From Solihabitans fulvus (GTDB lineage Bacteria; Actinomycetota; Actinomycetes; Mycobacteriales; Pseudonocardiaceae), in the NCBI RefSeq assembly GCF_008386585.1, contig NZ_VUOB01000048.1, forward strand, positions 1 to 64,000: a DNA stretch of 64,000 nt, read 5' to 3'. Both the position numbers and the translations under genes were made by a program. The notes below the pieces were generated by a model. The model was given only the letters and a program-made list of their open reading frames with translations. It had not been told where the DNA came from and did no database searches. Position 1 is the stretch's first letter, and each line of letters starts with the position of its first letter. This document shows positions 1 through 8,574 of this stretch, piece by piece.

Positions 1-2
1 GG

Positions 3-3000
3 GGCGGCTTCGTCGCGGCCGACGCCGTCGGCTTGGTGCGGGTCGACGGCAACGGCACGCACACCCGGCTCGCCGAGACCGGGGGCGTGCCGTCCCAGGT
101 GCGGCCCGACGCCGACGGCGGCGTGGTGTTCGTCGACCGCGACGGCGGCGCCAGCCGGGTCCAACGGGTGGCTGCCGCAGGCCAGCCCGCCACCACTCTC
201 GCCACCGGACCACCGGGCCAGCTCGGCCTGACCACCTCGACGGGCGGGAAGGTGTTCATCACGGGCCGGACCGACACGCTCCACCAGTTGCCAGCCACGG
301 TAGCCAGACTGGACGCGAGCGCGGACAGCACCGTGTCGACACGCGGCGAGGCGGTGGTGTCCAGGGTCGAGGCTGCCGGACCGCCCGATCCTCGCGCTCC
401 TCGACCCGTGCACGTGCGGGCCAGGAGCACCAGGACCGGCCGGGAGTTGGGCTTCACCGTCGACCCGGCAGCGACACTGACGCCCCGCTCCGCTCCCGTC
501 GACGCGGACCGCGTGTGCGCGGTGCCCCGCAACGACCCCAACTACCAGGTGTACCAACCGAAACCGAAGCAGGTCGAGTGGGCCGCCGACATGGCGGTCA
601 AGGGACACCTGTCGATCACCAGGCCGGCCAACTGGAAGAGCAACGGCCTGGCCTCCTACACCCCGCAGGGGATGTTCCCGCCGATCGCGTTGACCAACAC
701 CAGCAACGGCCAGGTGCCCGCGCAGGTGCTGCTCGGCATCCTCGGCCAGGAGTCCAACCTCTGGGAGGCGGCCAGGTTCGTGCTGCCGGGCCAGACCGGG
801 AACCCGTTGGTCGGCAACTACTACGGCGTCGACATCTACAACAACACCGAGGCCGACGACTGGGACATCCACTGGGACAAGGCGGACTGCGGCTACGGCG
901 TCTCCCAACTGACCGACGGCATGCGGTTGCCCGGCAAACCCCGGCCCGACAAGCCGAACGACCAGCCGCTGCCGCGCGACCAGCAGGTGGCGATCGCCAC
1001 CGACTACGCCGCCAACGTCGCCGCCGGCCTGCGCCTGTTGCAGACCAAGTGGAACCAGTTGCAGGACGCGCACATGACGGTGAACGACAACGATCCGTCG
1101 AAGATCGAGAACTGGTTCTTCGCCGCCTGGGCCTACAACTCCGGCTACCACCAGCAGGGCGAGCCGGACGCAGCCGGCGCGTACGGGCTCGGCTGGGGCA
1201 ACAACCCCGCCAACCCCAACTACGACCCGAACCGTCAGCCGTTCGGCGCCGACCCGACGGACTTCGCCCACCCACAGCGCTGGCCCTACCCGGAGAAGGT
1301 GATGGGCTTCGCGGCGAATCCGCCGAGCGGCTTCGAGGGTCCCGGCCAGTCGGTGGTGTTCTTCCGTGCGGCCAACTGGAACGGCACCCTGCCTGGCCCC
1401 GGCGGCCCCGGCACCGCGGCCCAGAACAAGGCGAACGTGCGTCCGCCCATCAACAAGTTCTGCGACAGCGCCAAGAACAACTGTGAGTGGGGCACGCTGC
1501 ACACCCCGGACTACCCCGGTGACGGCACCGGCAAGGGCGACGTCCGGGGCGAGCCGTCCGGTCCGTGCGCGCACCGCAACGGCCAGTACTTCGACCTGAA
1601 GTGCTGGTGGCACGACTCGGTGACGTGGAAGACCGACTGCTCGTACTCGTGCGGCAACGAGTTCATCCGCTACGACTACCCCGACTTCCAGGACGAACCG
1701 GTCGACGGCACCAGCTACCCGCCGCGCTGCGGCGTCGACGGCCTCCCGGCCGGCGCGCTGGTCGTCGACGACGTCGACGACTCCGTGGCACCGGTGAGCA
1801 ACCCGAACTGCGCGCGACCGGTCAACTCCGGCAGCTTCTCGTTCGACTTCGCCAAGGACAGCACGGGACTGGAGGCGTCCAAGATCGACCTGCACCAGAT
1901 CGGCGGCGGCTATGGCGCGCACTTCTGGTTCGGACACACCAGGACCGCCGGCGACAACGGCGGCAAACTGCGGATCACTGGGACCTGGCGGTTGAACCAG
2001 GCGCGCAACGGCCCGATGAAGATCATGGTGGCGCTGCCCGACCACGGGGCGCAGACCAACGGCGCGACCTACCTGGTCAGGACCGCGACCGGCGACCGGA
2101 CCGTGGTCGTCCGCCAGCCGGGCGACGGCAACAGGTGGGTTCCGCTCGGCACGTTCATGTTCAACAACGTGCCGGAGGTCAGCGTGTCCACGGTGACGGC
2201 GAACGGCGACGGCAGCCAGGACCTCGCGTTCGACGCCATGGCCTTCGTCCCCGTGAACGGGCAGTACCACGAGGAGTCCGTCGAGGCGGACGCGTTGTTC
2301 GACGAGAACCAGAACATCGACACGGCGGCGCCGGAGTCGTGGCTGGCGGGGCCGCTCGCCAACCGGCAGGCGCTGTACGACTGGGCCACCGGCACCGCGG
2401 GAAAGATCGTCGGCCTGGTGGACTGCCAGCCGGAAGTGGTCGGCGACTGCCTTCAGCCGCACAGTAAGCAGGCGATCAGCGCTTGGCTGAGCCAGGTTCG
2501 GGACGCCGGCACCGACCCGACCAACCATCCGCAGGGCAACTCGATCGCCCGCTGGATCGGCTTCGGCAACTCCTACCAGGATCGGCCGACCAGCGCCCTG
2601 CGTCCTGCGTCCTTCGACGACGACGCGGGCTACAAGATCCGTCTCCGGGCGACGATGTCGTTCGTCACCGGAGACAACGGCAAGATCATCTCGGGCAGCG
2701 AGTCCGCGAAGTATGCCCACAGGACCGCCAACACCCATCTGCCGAGGTTCATGCTGGACCTGTTCCAGGCGGTGCAGGACGACTACGGCATCTCGCGTCC
2801 GGACCTGCGGTACCGGATGCCTGACCTCAATCATCACGACGGCGAGTGGACCTTCGTCGACCCCTACACCAACGGTGGCTTCTTCCCCGGGCGTGCCTAT
2901 GTCTCGTCGGGGATGGCGCCTGCACTGGTCGACTCGTCCGGCGCGCAGTCCACCGACAACGCGGTGTGCTTGGCCGCGCGGGTCAACGCGGGCGGATCCA

Positions 3001-3548
3001 TCGGCTACCGGCCGATGCTCAGCCAGTCCGGCCCGGTCGGCGCGATGAAGGACTGGGCCGACCAGCTGGGCAACGATCCTCGGGTCGCCAAGCCGATCGC
3101 GGCGCTCGCCGCCGACATCCGTTCAATGTTCTTCAACGACGGCGTGCCCGGTGTCACCGGCAGCCTGTTCAAGGTCGCGCCACCCATCTGGCAGGAGCTG
3201 AACTTCAAGGCGTGCGCGGACGGATCCATCCAGCGGGTCGCCGACCAACCGGTGCTGCGTTCGTCCTGGATGCCGAGTCAGTATCTGTACCACAACAACC
3301 AGGCAGTCAATCTCGACGGAACCGCATCCGGCAGCAGCCAACCGGTGCTCACCGGCGACTTCCGGAACTTCAGCAGCACCGGTGCGCTCCTCACCGACAC
3401 GCCGTACGGTAATTGCAGCGCAGGAAGCGGAAGGACGGGAAATCCGTGGGATCTGCCGGTGGCGTCGGCCTCCGACACCGACCCAGGCACGGGTCACTTC
3501 TGCGCCAACGCCGATAATCTCGCACCAGATCCGAATTACAGCGGATAG
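3..3548 (+). CDS. Large secreted lytic transglycosylase-like protein with golvesin-like domain (5' partial)
   Basis: The frame is open to the left window edge, so the N-terminus is missing. TTG at 33 is only the first possible start inside the window. About 1180 residues are visible. Counting from that TTG, residues 1-110 look like beta-propeller repeats. Residues about 195-420 form a lysozyme-like transglycosylase domain with probable catalytic Glu240 in LLGILGQESNLW and a later GYGVSQLTDGM. Residues about 598-740 match the golvesin C-terminal-like beta domain (FDFAKD, GGGYGAHFWFGHT, FDAMAFVPV). Paired cysteines and absence of membrane helices fit a secreted protein. It probably acts on peptidoglycan or another polysaccharide (inferred from the fold). 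Two short genes follow closely, the second a mycosin-like protease. The last third has no recognised domain. Confidence 0.75.
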   Translation, partial: GGFVAADAVGLVRVDGNGTHTRLAETGGVPSQVRPDADGGVVFVDRDGGASRVQRVAAAGQPATTLATGPPGQLGLTTSTGGKVFITGRTDTLHQLPATVARLDASADSTVSTRGEAVVSRVEAAGPPDPRAPRPVHVRARSTRTGRELGFTVDPAATLTPRSAPVDADRVCAVPRNDPNYQVYQPKPKQVEWAADMAVKGHLSITRPANWKSNGLASYTPQGMFPPIALTNTSNGQVPAQVLLGILGQESNLWEAARFVLPGQTGNPLVGNYYGVDIYNNTEADDWDIHWDKADCGYGVSQLTDGMRLPGKPRPDKPNDQPLPRDQQVAIATDYAANVAAGLRLLQTKWNQLQDAHMTVNDNDPSKIENWFFAAWAYNSGYHQQGEPDAAGAYGLGWGNNPANPNYDPNRQPFGADPTDFAHPQRWPYPEKVMGFAANPPSGFEGPGQSVVFFRAANWNGTLPGPGGPGTAAQNKANVRPPINKFCDSAKNNCEWGTLHTPDYPGDGTGKGDVRGEPSGPCAHRNGQYFDLKCWWHDSVTWKTDCSYSCGNEFIRYDYPDFQDEPVDGTSYPPRCGVDGLPAGALVVDDVDDSVAPVSNPNCARPVNSGSFSFDFAKDSTGLEASKIDLHQIGGGYGAHFWFGHTRTAGDNGGKLRITGTWRLNQARNGPMKIMVALPDHGAQTNGATYLVRTATGDRTVVVRQPGDGNRWVPLGTFMFNNVPEVSVSTVTANGDGSQDLAFDAMAFVPVNGQYHEESVEADALFDENQNIDTAAPESWLAGPLANRQALYDWATGTAGKIVGLVDCQPEVVGDCLQPHSKQAISAWLSQVRDAGTDPTNHPQGNSIARWIGFGNSYQDRPTSALRPASFDDDAGYKIRLRATMSFVTGDNGKIISGSESAKYAHRTANTHLPRFMLDLFQAVQDDYGISRPDLRYRMPDLNHHDGEWTFVDPYTNGGFFPGRAYVSSGMAPALVDSSGAQSTDNAVCLAARVNAGGSIGYRPMLSQSGPVGAMKDWADQLGNDPRVAKPIAALAADIRSMFFNDGVPGVTGSLFKVAPPIWQELNFKACADGSIQRVADQPVLRSSWMPSQYLYHNNQAVNLDGTASGSSQPVLTGDFRNFSSTGALLTDTPYGNCSAGSGRTGNPWDLPVASASDTDPGTGHFCANADNLAPDPNYSG

Positions 3549-3560
3549 TCAGGAGTCAGG

Positions 3561-3818
3561 GTGACTGGACTCGCGCTTGTGCTGGTCGCCTCGGTGATGG
3601 TGGTGTGGGCGCTGCTGGCGTGCCTGCCGTGGCGCCAGCCGAGGGGCCGCGCCTGGCTGATGGCCGCGCACATTGTGGCGTCCGTGTTGCTGGCCATCCT
3701 GCTGCCGACGTCCCTTGGACGGTGGTGGCTCTGGGTGGTGCCGCTGGCACCAGGCGCGCTGATCGCTGTGGTCAGGCTGCTGCTGGCGGCGGGCGACCCC
3801 CGAGCCGTACGACGCTGA
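3561..3818 (+). CDS. Small membrane protein, function unknown
   Basis: This 85-residue protein starts at GTG after an AGGAG at about 3550 and lies 12 bp after the stop of the large secreted protein, so it is probably co-transcribed. It is almost entirely hydrophobic, with three likely membrane helices at about residues 3-21, 32-50 and 57-76, separated by a short basic loop (WRQPRGR) and ending in a basic tail. I recognise no family. The position between a giant secreted protein and a mycosin-like protease suggests an accessory or immunity-type membrane role for that locus, but this is inference from neighbourhood only. Confidence 0.6.
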   Translation: MTGLALVLVASVMVVWALLACLPWRQPRGRAWLMAAHIVASVLLAILLPTSLGRWWLWVVPLAPGALIAVVRLLLAAGDPRAVRR

Positions 3819-3886
3819 CGGGTATGACACCAGGTGTGGGGCCGGTCGAGGCCGGCCCCACACCGCATTTTTCCAAGGGTGGTGCG

Positions 3887-4945
3887 GTGATTCCTCGCAT
3901 GGCGGCGGGCGTCCTTGCCGTCTCTGTGGCCTTCGCTGTGGCTCCCGCCAGCGCCGATCCCGTTCGCGACGGCCAGTTCTGGATTGGGCAACTGGGGCTG
4001 GAGCGGGCCTGGCAGCTCTCGAAGGGCACCGGTGTCACGATCGGTCTGGTGGACACCGGCGTGAACGCGGACCTTCCGGACCTGACGGACGCGGTGCTGC
4101 CGGGGCGGGAGTTCCCCGAGCTGGGCGCCGGACCTCGAGATGAGCAGGGCCACGGGACGGAGATGGCGCTGCTGATCGCCGGCCGGGGACACAACGACTC
4201 GGACGGCACGCTTGGGGTAGCGCCCGAGGCAAAGATCCTGCCGGCCAAGCTCAACGGCGGCGGCACGGACGTGAACAGCGCCATCAGATGGGTCGTTGAC
4301 CACGGCGCGACCGTGGTCAACCTGTCGCTCGGCAGCGGGACCGCACACACCGCCGACTACGACGACGGCCTGCGGTACGCCCAAGAGCACGACGTGGTCG
4401 TGGTGGCCGCGGCGGGGAACAGCCGAACCGACCGGGGCGTGACCAGCCCGGCGGACCGGCCCGGCGTGCTCGCGGTGTCGGCGGTCGACCGGACGGGCGC
4501 GTTCCGGCCCGAGGTCAGCGTGCAGGGTCCCGAGGTCGCGCTGGCCGCGCCCGGTGTGGACCTGACGACCGCGAACAGCCCCCGCGCGAGTCGCGGCACC
4601 AGCGAGGCGGCGGCCCTGGTGTCCGGCGTCGCGGCGCTGGTCCGCGCCAGGTTCCCGAAGCTGACGGCCGCGAACGTGGTGGCGCGCCTCACCGGCACCG
4701 CCGCGCGTCCCGGTGGCCGGGGCAGGGACGAGCAGTACGGCTTCGGCGTCGTCGACCCGGTCGGCGCGCTCACCGCCGACGTGCCGCCCGTCGACCGGAA
4801 CCCGTTGGGCACCCTGGTGGAACGTTCGCCCACCACGGTCGAGGCGACGGGTCGGCCGGTGTGGCCGTGGGTGGCCGGCGGTCTCGTCGCGCTCGCGGCG
4901 GCGCTCGGCACGATCGTGTTCCTACGTCGGCAGTCCGCGAAATAA
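3887..4945 (+). CDS. Mycosin-like membrane-anchored subtilisin serine protease
   Basis: This S8-family protease of 352 residues has a signal peptide (cleavage near ASA-DP) and a C-terminal membrane helix (VWPWVAGGLVALAAALG) followed by a basic tail, the layout of type VII secretion mycosins. The catalytic triad is visible: Asp in GLVDTGVN, His in GHGTEMA and Ser in RGTSEAAALVSG. GTG 3887 is chosen because an AAGGGTGG precedes it and the signal peptide follows; the frame is open further upstream but has no such features. Mycosins process secreted substrates outside the membrane. No WXG100 or Ecc component is in the window, so the link to a type VII system is open. Confidence 0.85.
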   Translation: MIPRMAAGVLAVSVAFAVAPASADPVRDGQFWIGQLGLERAWQLSKGTGVTIGLVDTGVNADLPDLTDAVLPGREFPELGAGPRDEQGHGTEMALLIAGRGHNDSDGTLGVAPEAKILPAKLNGGGTDVNSAIRWVVDHGATVVNLSLGSGTAHTADYDDGLRYAQEHDVVVVAAAGNSRTDRGVTSPADRPGVLAVSAVDRTGAFRPEVSVQGPEVALAAPGVDLTTANSPRASRGTSEAAALVSGVAALVRARFPKLTAANVVARLTGTAARPGGRGRDEQYGFGVVDPVGALTADVPPVDRNPLGTLVERSPTTVEATGRPVWPWVAGGLVALAAALGTIVFLRRQSAK

Positions 4946-5135
4946 GCGCCAACAATTCTGGCGGGCCGTTCGATGATATTCAAGACACGGCCACCGACGT
5001 GCACAAAAACTCTGACTCACGTGTCCCGCCAGCGAGACCTGACCTGCCAACGCCTTCTTGCCATCGACTGCGACTGCCGGTTGAATCAAATACGAGAAGC
5101 GATTGAACAGTTACCAGAGAGGCAGGTGGGCACCC

Positions 5136-5498
5136 TTGACGAACCGACTTGGCCGTATCGGTCTTGCTGCTGCGGCCGCAATTCCAGTGGTATTGATGTG
5201 CGCGACCAGCGCCACCGCAGCGACACCGGTGAGGAGTTACCAGGTCACCCTCAGCCCGGCCAGCAACCAGAGCGGATTCGTGCAGAACGGCGTGGCGATC
5301 TACGCCTGCCCCAACGAATCCGCCTGCGCGGTCAACGGCTACGCCAACACGAGCCAGACAGCCACCGTCTACTGCTACACCATCGGTCAGGGCCAGGGCG
5401 ACCAACCGCCCATGAACAACATCGTGGTGAACCAGACCGGAGTCAGCGGCTGGGTGGCCGACTGGTGGCTCACCTCATCCACCGACGTTCCCTGCTGA
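5136..5498 (+). CDS. Small secreted SH3-like protein, function unknown
   Basis: The protein has 120 residues if translation starts at TTG 5136, which follows an AGAGAGGCAGGTGGG purine stretch. A TTG 33 bases upstream is in frame but adds no useful sequence. A typical Sec signal peptide covers residues 1-28 (cleavage after CATSATA). The mature part of about 90 residues contains four cysteines and ends WVADWWLTSSTDVPC, a pattern common in small secreted actinobacterial SH3-like proteins with two disulfides. No catalytic motif is seen. It stands alone, with about 190 bp upstream in which I see no other gene. Confidence 0.65.
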   Translation: MTNRLGRIGLAAAAAIPVVLMCATSATAATPVRSYQVTLSPASNQSGFVQNGVAIYACPNESACAVNGYANTSQTATVYCYTIGQGQGDQPPMNNIVVNQTGVSGWVADWWLTSSTDVPC

Positions 5499-5551
5499 TC
5501 ACGCGCGGTGGCTGACCCCGGGATGACATCGGGACCCGTAGCATCCGGCGG

Positions 5552-7144
5552 GTGTCCAGCCCCACGCAGACGCAGCCAGGCACGCCGACGCAGTCGGTGA
5601 CCGACGACGCCGACTCGCTCGGCCCGGACGAACGGGTCGTGCCGACCTGGACCGAGTCGCTGGCCAGGCGCGCCAGCCGACCCTTCGGCGGCCCGCTCGG
5701 CCGGCACGCCCTGGTCGGCCGGCATTGGTTCTGGTCGCCGCTGCGGGTGGTGCTGCTGCTGACCCTGGTCGTGCTCGCGCTCGCGTGGCTCCAGAAGTCG
5801 CCGTGCATCCAGCAGTACACCGACGAGAAGGGGCAGGTGCAGCTCGACTGGCGGGGCAGCCGCCAGTTCGTCGCGCTGTGCTACTCCGACACGGTCCCGC
5901 TGTACACGGCCGAACGCCTCGACCAGCCGGACACCTTCCCGTACAAGACCCACTGGATCGACGGCAAGGGCACGCCGACCGAGCACATCCGCTACATGGA
6001 GTACCCCGTGGTGACCGGGATGTTCCAGTGGCTCAACGCGAAGCTCGCGCACGGGTGGGTCGCCGTCGCCAGCGCGGGCTGGCTGCCGAGCGCGATGACG
6101 GTGATCGTCTACTTCGACATCACCGCGGTCTGGCTCGCCCTCGCCTGGCTGATCACCTCGTGGGCGGTGGCGCGGCTGAGCGGCAGGCGCGTCTGGGACG
6201 GGGCGATCCTCGCGCTGTCGCCGCTGGTGATCGTGCACGCGTTCACCAACTTCGACACGCTGGCCACCGCCTTCGCCGCCACCGGCATGCTCGCGTGGGC
6301 GCGCAGGCGACCCGTGCTCGCCGGCGTGCTGCTCGGGCTCGGTGGCGCGGCGAAGCTGTATCCGCTGTTCCTGCTCGGGCCGTTGCTGTTGCTGTGCTGG
6401 CGATCGGGCCGGATGAGAGAGGGCCTGCGCACGACCGCGGCCGCAGTGCTCAGCTGGGCCGCGGTGAACGCGCCGATCTTCTACTACTTCCGGCCGGGCT
6501 GGCAGGAGTTCTTCCGGCTCAACACCGAACGCGGCGCCGACCCCGACTCGCTGTACAACGTCATCGCCCAGTTCACCGGGTGGCGCGGCTTCGACCAGAA
6601 CCTGCTGCCCAACCAGACCCCGGACGGCCTGAACGGCTTCAGCCTGACGGTGTTCGCGATCTGCTGCCTCGGCATCGCCGTCCTCGCGTTGTCCGCCAGG
6701 ACCCGCCCGAGGTTCGCGCAGCTCTGTTTCCTCGTGGTCGCCGCGTTCCTGCTGACCAACAAGGTGTGGAGCCCGCAGTACTCGCTCTGGTTGGTGCCGT
6801 TGGCGGTGCTGGCCATGCCGAGATGGAAACTGCTGCTGGCCTGGATGACGATCGACGCGCTGGTGTGGGTGCCGCGCATGTTCTTCTACCTGGGCACGGA
6901 GAACAAGGGCCTGCCGATCGAGTGGTTCCTCGGCGCGGTCGTGCTGCGCGACCTCGCGGTGCTCGGCCTGTGCGCGCTGGTCATCCGCGACATCCTCCGC
7001 CCGGAGCACGACCCAGTGCGGCAGGCCGGCATGGACGACCCGGCGGGCGGGGTGCTCGACGGCGCCCCGGATCAGCGGCGCCTGCGGCTCGCGACGCCGG
7101 CCGGGGCGCGGCGTCGCGAGCCGGAGCCGAGCCAGGTCGGCTAG
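5552..7144 (+). CDS. GT87-family polyprenol-phosphate-dependent glycosyltransferase, multi-pass membrane
   Basis: This 530-residue integral membrane protein starts at GTG. A cytoplasmic N-terminus of about 60 residues precedes the first helix (RVVLLLTLVVLALAWL). The extracytoplasmic loop holds CYSDTVPLYTAERLD and YPVVTG. The same loop motif (CYSDI, YPVLTG) is present in the glycosyltransferase at 8575-10062, so the two are paralogues. GT87/DUF2029 proteins transfer mannose or arabinose from polyprenyl-phosphate sugars to cell-envelope glycolipids or glycans outside the membrane. The exact donor and acceptor cannot be read from sequence. The last 50 residues form an Ala/Arg/Pro-rich cytoplasmic tail. 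The gene converges on the GDSL hydrolase. Confidence 0.8.
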   Translation: MSSPTQTQPGTPTQSVTDDADSLGPDERVVPTWTESLARRASRPFGGPLGRHALVGRHWFWSPLRVVLLLTLVVLALAWLQKSPCIQQYTDEKGQVQLDWRGSRQFVALCYSDTVPLYTAERLDQPDTFPYKTHWIDGKGTPTEHIRYMEYPVVTGMFQWLNAKLAHGWVAVASAGWLPSAMTVIVYFDITAVWLALAWLITSWAVARLSGRRVWDGAILALSPLVIVHAFTNFDTLATAFAATGMLAWARRRPVLAGVLLGLGGAAKLYPLFLLGPLLLLCWRSGRMREGLRTTAAAVLSWAAVNAPIFYYFRPGWQEFFRLNTERGADPDSLYNVIAQFTGWRGFDQNLLPNQTPDGLNGFSLTVFAICCLGIAVLALSARTRPRFAQLCFLVVAAFLLTNKVWSPQYSLWLVPLAVLAMPRWKLLLAWMTIDALVWVPRMFFYLGTENKGLPIEWFLGAVVLRDLAVLGLCALVIRDILRPEHDPVRQAGMDDPAGGVLDGAPDQRRLRLATPAGARRREPEPSQVG

Positions 7145-7169
7145 TGGCCTGGCCGGCGGGGCACAGCGG

Positions 7170-8429
7170 TCAGTACAGGGACCACAGGGGGACGGCGGCG
7201 GCCATCGCCTGGTAGCCCGCGTCGTTGGGGTGCAGGTGGTCGCCGGAGTCGTAGGCGGCCCGCATCTTCAGCGGATCCTGCGGGTCCCTGATCGCCGCGT
7301 CGAAGTCGACGACACCGTCGAACACCTTGCTGTTGCGGATGAAGTCGTTGGCGGCCGTCCTGGTCGCCTCCAGCGTCGGCGAGTAGACCCGCCAGCCCTC
7401 GAACGGCGTCATCGTCGCGCCGATCACCCGCACCCCGCGCGCGTGCGCCTGCTCGACGAGCTGCTGGTAGGCCGAGATGAGCTGCGTCGGGTCGGTCTGG
7501 TGCGGGTCCTGCTGGATGTCGTTGATGCCCTCCAACACGACCAGCGTGTGCACGCCGGTCGCGGTCAGCACGTCCCGGTCCAGCCGGGCCAGCGCGCTGC
7601 GGCCCGCCGTGCCGCCGTCGAGCAGCAGCCGGTTCCCGCTGATGCCCGCGTTGAGCACGCCGAGCTGACGCTGGTCGCCGCTGCCGAGCAGCCTGCCGTT
7701 GAGGAAGTTCGGCCAGCGGTGGTTCGCGTTGGCGGCCGAGCCGACCCCGTCTGTGATGGAGTCGCCGAGCGCGACCACCGAGCCGACCGGGTGGGCGGTC
7801 CGCACGTCCACCTCGGCCACGTAGTGCCACACGTAGGTCTGCTCGGTGTAGGCCGAGCCGGACTCCTCCGTCGAGTGGTCACCGGTGCGGGTGAAGAACG
7901 ACGTCTGCGCCGCGGCGGGGTGGTAGGTGACCGGACCGGACGGTGTCGGCGAGAACGTCGTCACCAGCAGGTCCGCGTCGGCGGGGACGGTCAGGTTGAC
8001 ACCGTCGCTGAGCACCTCGGCGCCCGCCGGGACCGTCACCGTCGTCCGCCCGCCGAAGGTCAGCGCGCGCATGGTGCCCGGCACGGCCGTTGGGCTGGTC
8101 GGCGCCGAGGCCACGGCCACCGTCACGTGCCCGAGCGGCAGCGGCGACGCGCCGAAGGCGTTGGACAGCCGCACCCGCACGGCGGAGCCGCCCACGCTGG
8201 TGTGCACCACGTTGCGGATCGAGAAGTTGGGATAGCCGTTGTCCGTGCCGGGGACCGCCGCTGCCGGCGACGCCGACCAGGTGCCGATCCAGCCACCGGG
8301 AACCGCGTCGGGGCGGGCCGTGCCGACGGCCTCGCCGCCCCGCGCGGCTCCGGTCGCCGCGAGCACCCCGAACACCAACGCCAGCACCGCGCCGGCAGCC
8401 GTCAACGGCCGCCACGCTGTTCCGTGCAT
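7170..8429 (-). CDS. Secreted SGNH/GDSL-family esterase or lipase
   Basis: This 419-residue secreted hydrolase starts at the ATG that has GGAG seven bases upstream; an in-frame extension to 8459 lacks a ribosome site. The signal peptide spans residues 1-33. An N-terminal beta-rich domain (GTWSAS onwards) precedes the SGNH core: block I GDSITDG with the nucleophile Ser, block III GINDIQ, and block V DHLHPNDAGY with the catalytic Asp/His. Proteins of this layout (GDSL with a GTWSA domain) are extracellular acyl or carbohydrate esterases in actinomycetes; the substrate is unknown. It is transcribed in the same direction as the nfo-glycosyltransferase pair upstream, separated by about 145 bp. Confidence 0.85.
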   Translation of the reverse strand: MHGTAWRPLTAAGAVLALVFGVLAATGAARGGEAVGTARPDAVPGGWIGTWSASPAAAVPGTDNGYPNFSIRNVVHTSVGGSAVRVRLSNAFGASPLPLGHVTVAVASAPTSPTAVPGTMRALTFGGRTTVTVPAGAEVLSDGVNLTVPADADLLVTTFSPTPSGPVTYHPAAAQTSFFTRTGDHSTEESGSAYTEQTYVWHYVAEVDVRTAHPVGSVVALGDSITDGVGSAANANHRWPNFLNGRLLGSGDQRQLGVLNAGISGNRLLLDGGTAGRSALARLDRDVLTATGVHTLVVLEGINDIQQDPHQTDPTQLISAYQQLVEQAHARGVRVIGATMTPFEGWRVYSPTLEATRTAANDFIRNSKVFDGVVDFDAAIRDPQDPLKMRAAYDSGDHLHPNDAGYQAMAAAVPLWSLY

Positions 8430-8574
8430 GCCTGCACTCCACATCCGGCGGCGGACCACCCACGATGCGGCGTCCGGCGCGGACGCGCAGCCGCCGACCG
8501 GGTGACGGCGGCCGGACGGCTGGTGCCGGCAGGCGGACGGCCGGCGCCGGGGGCCGAGCGGCCCACCCGGGCGG

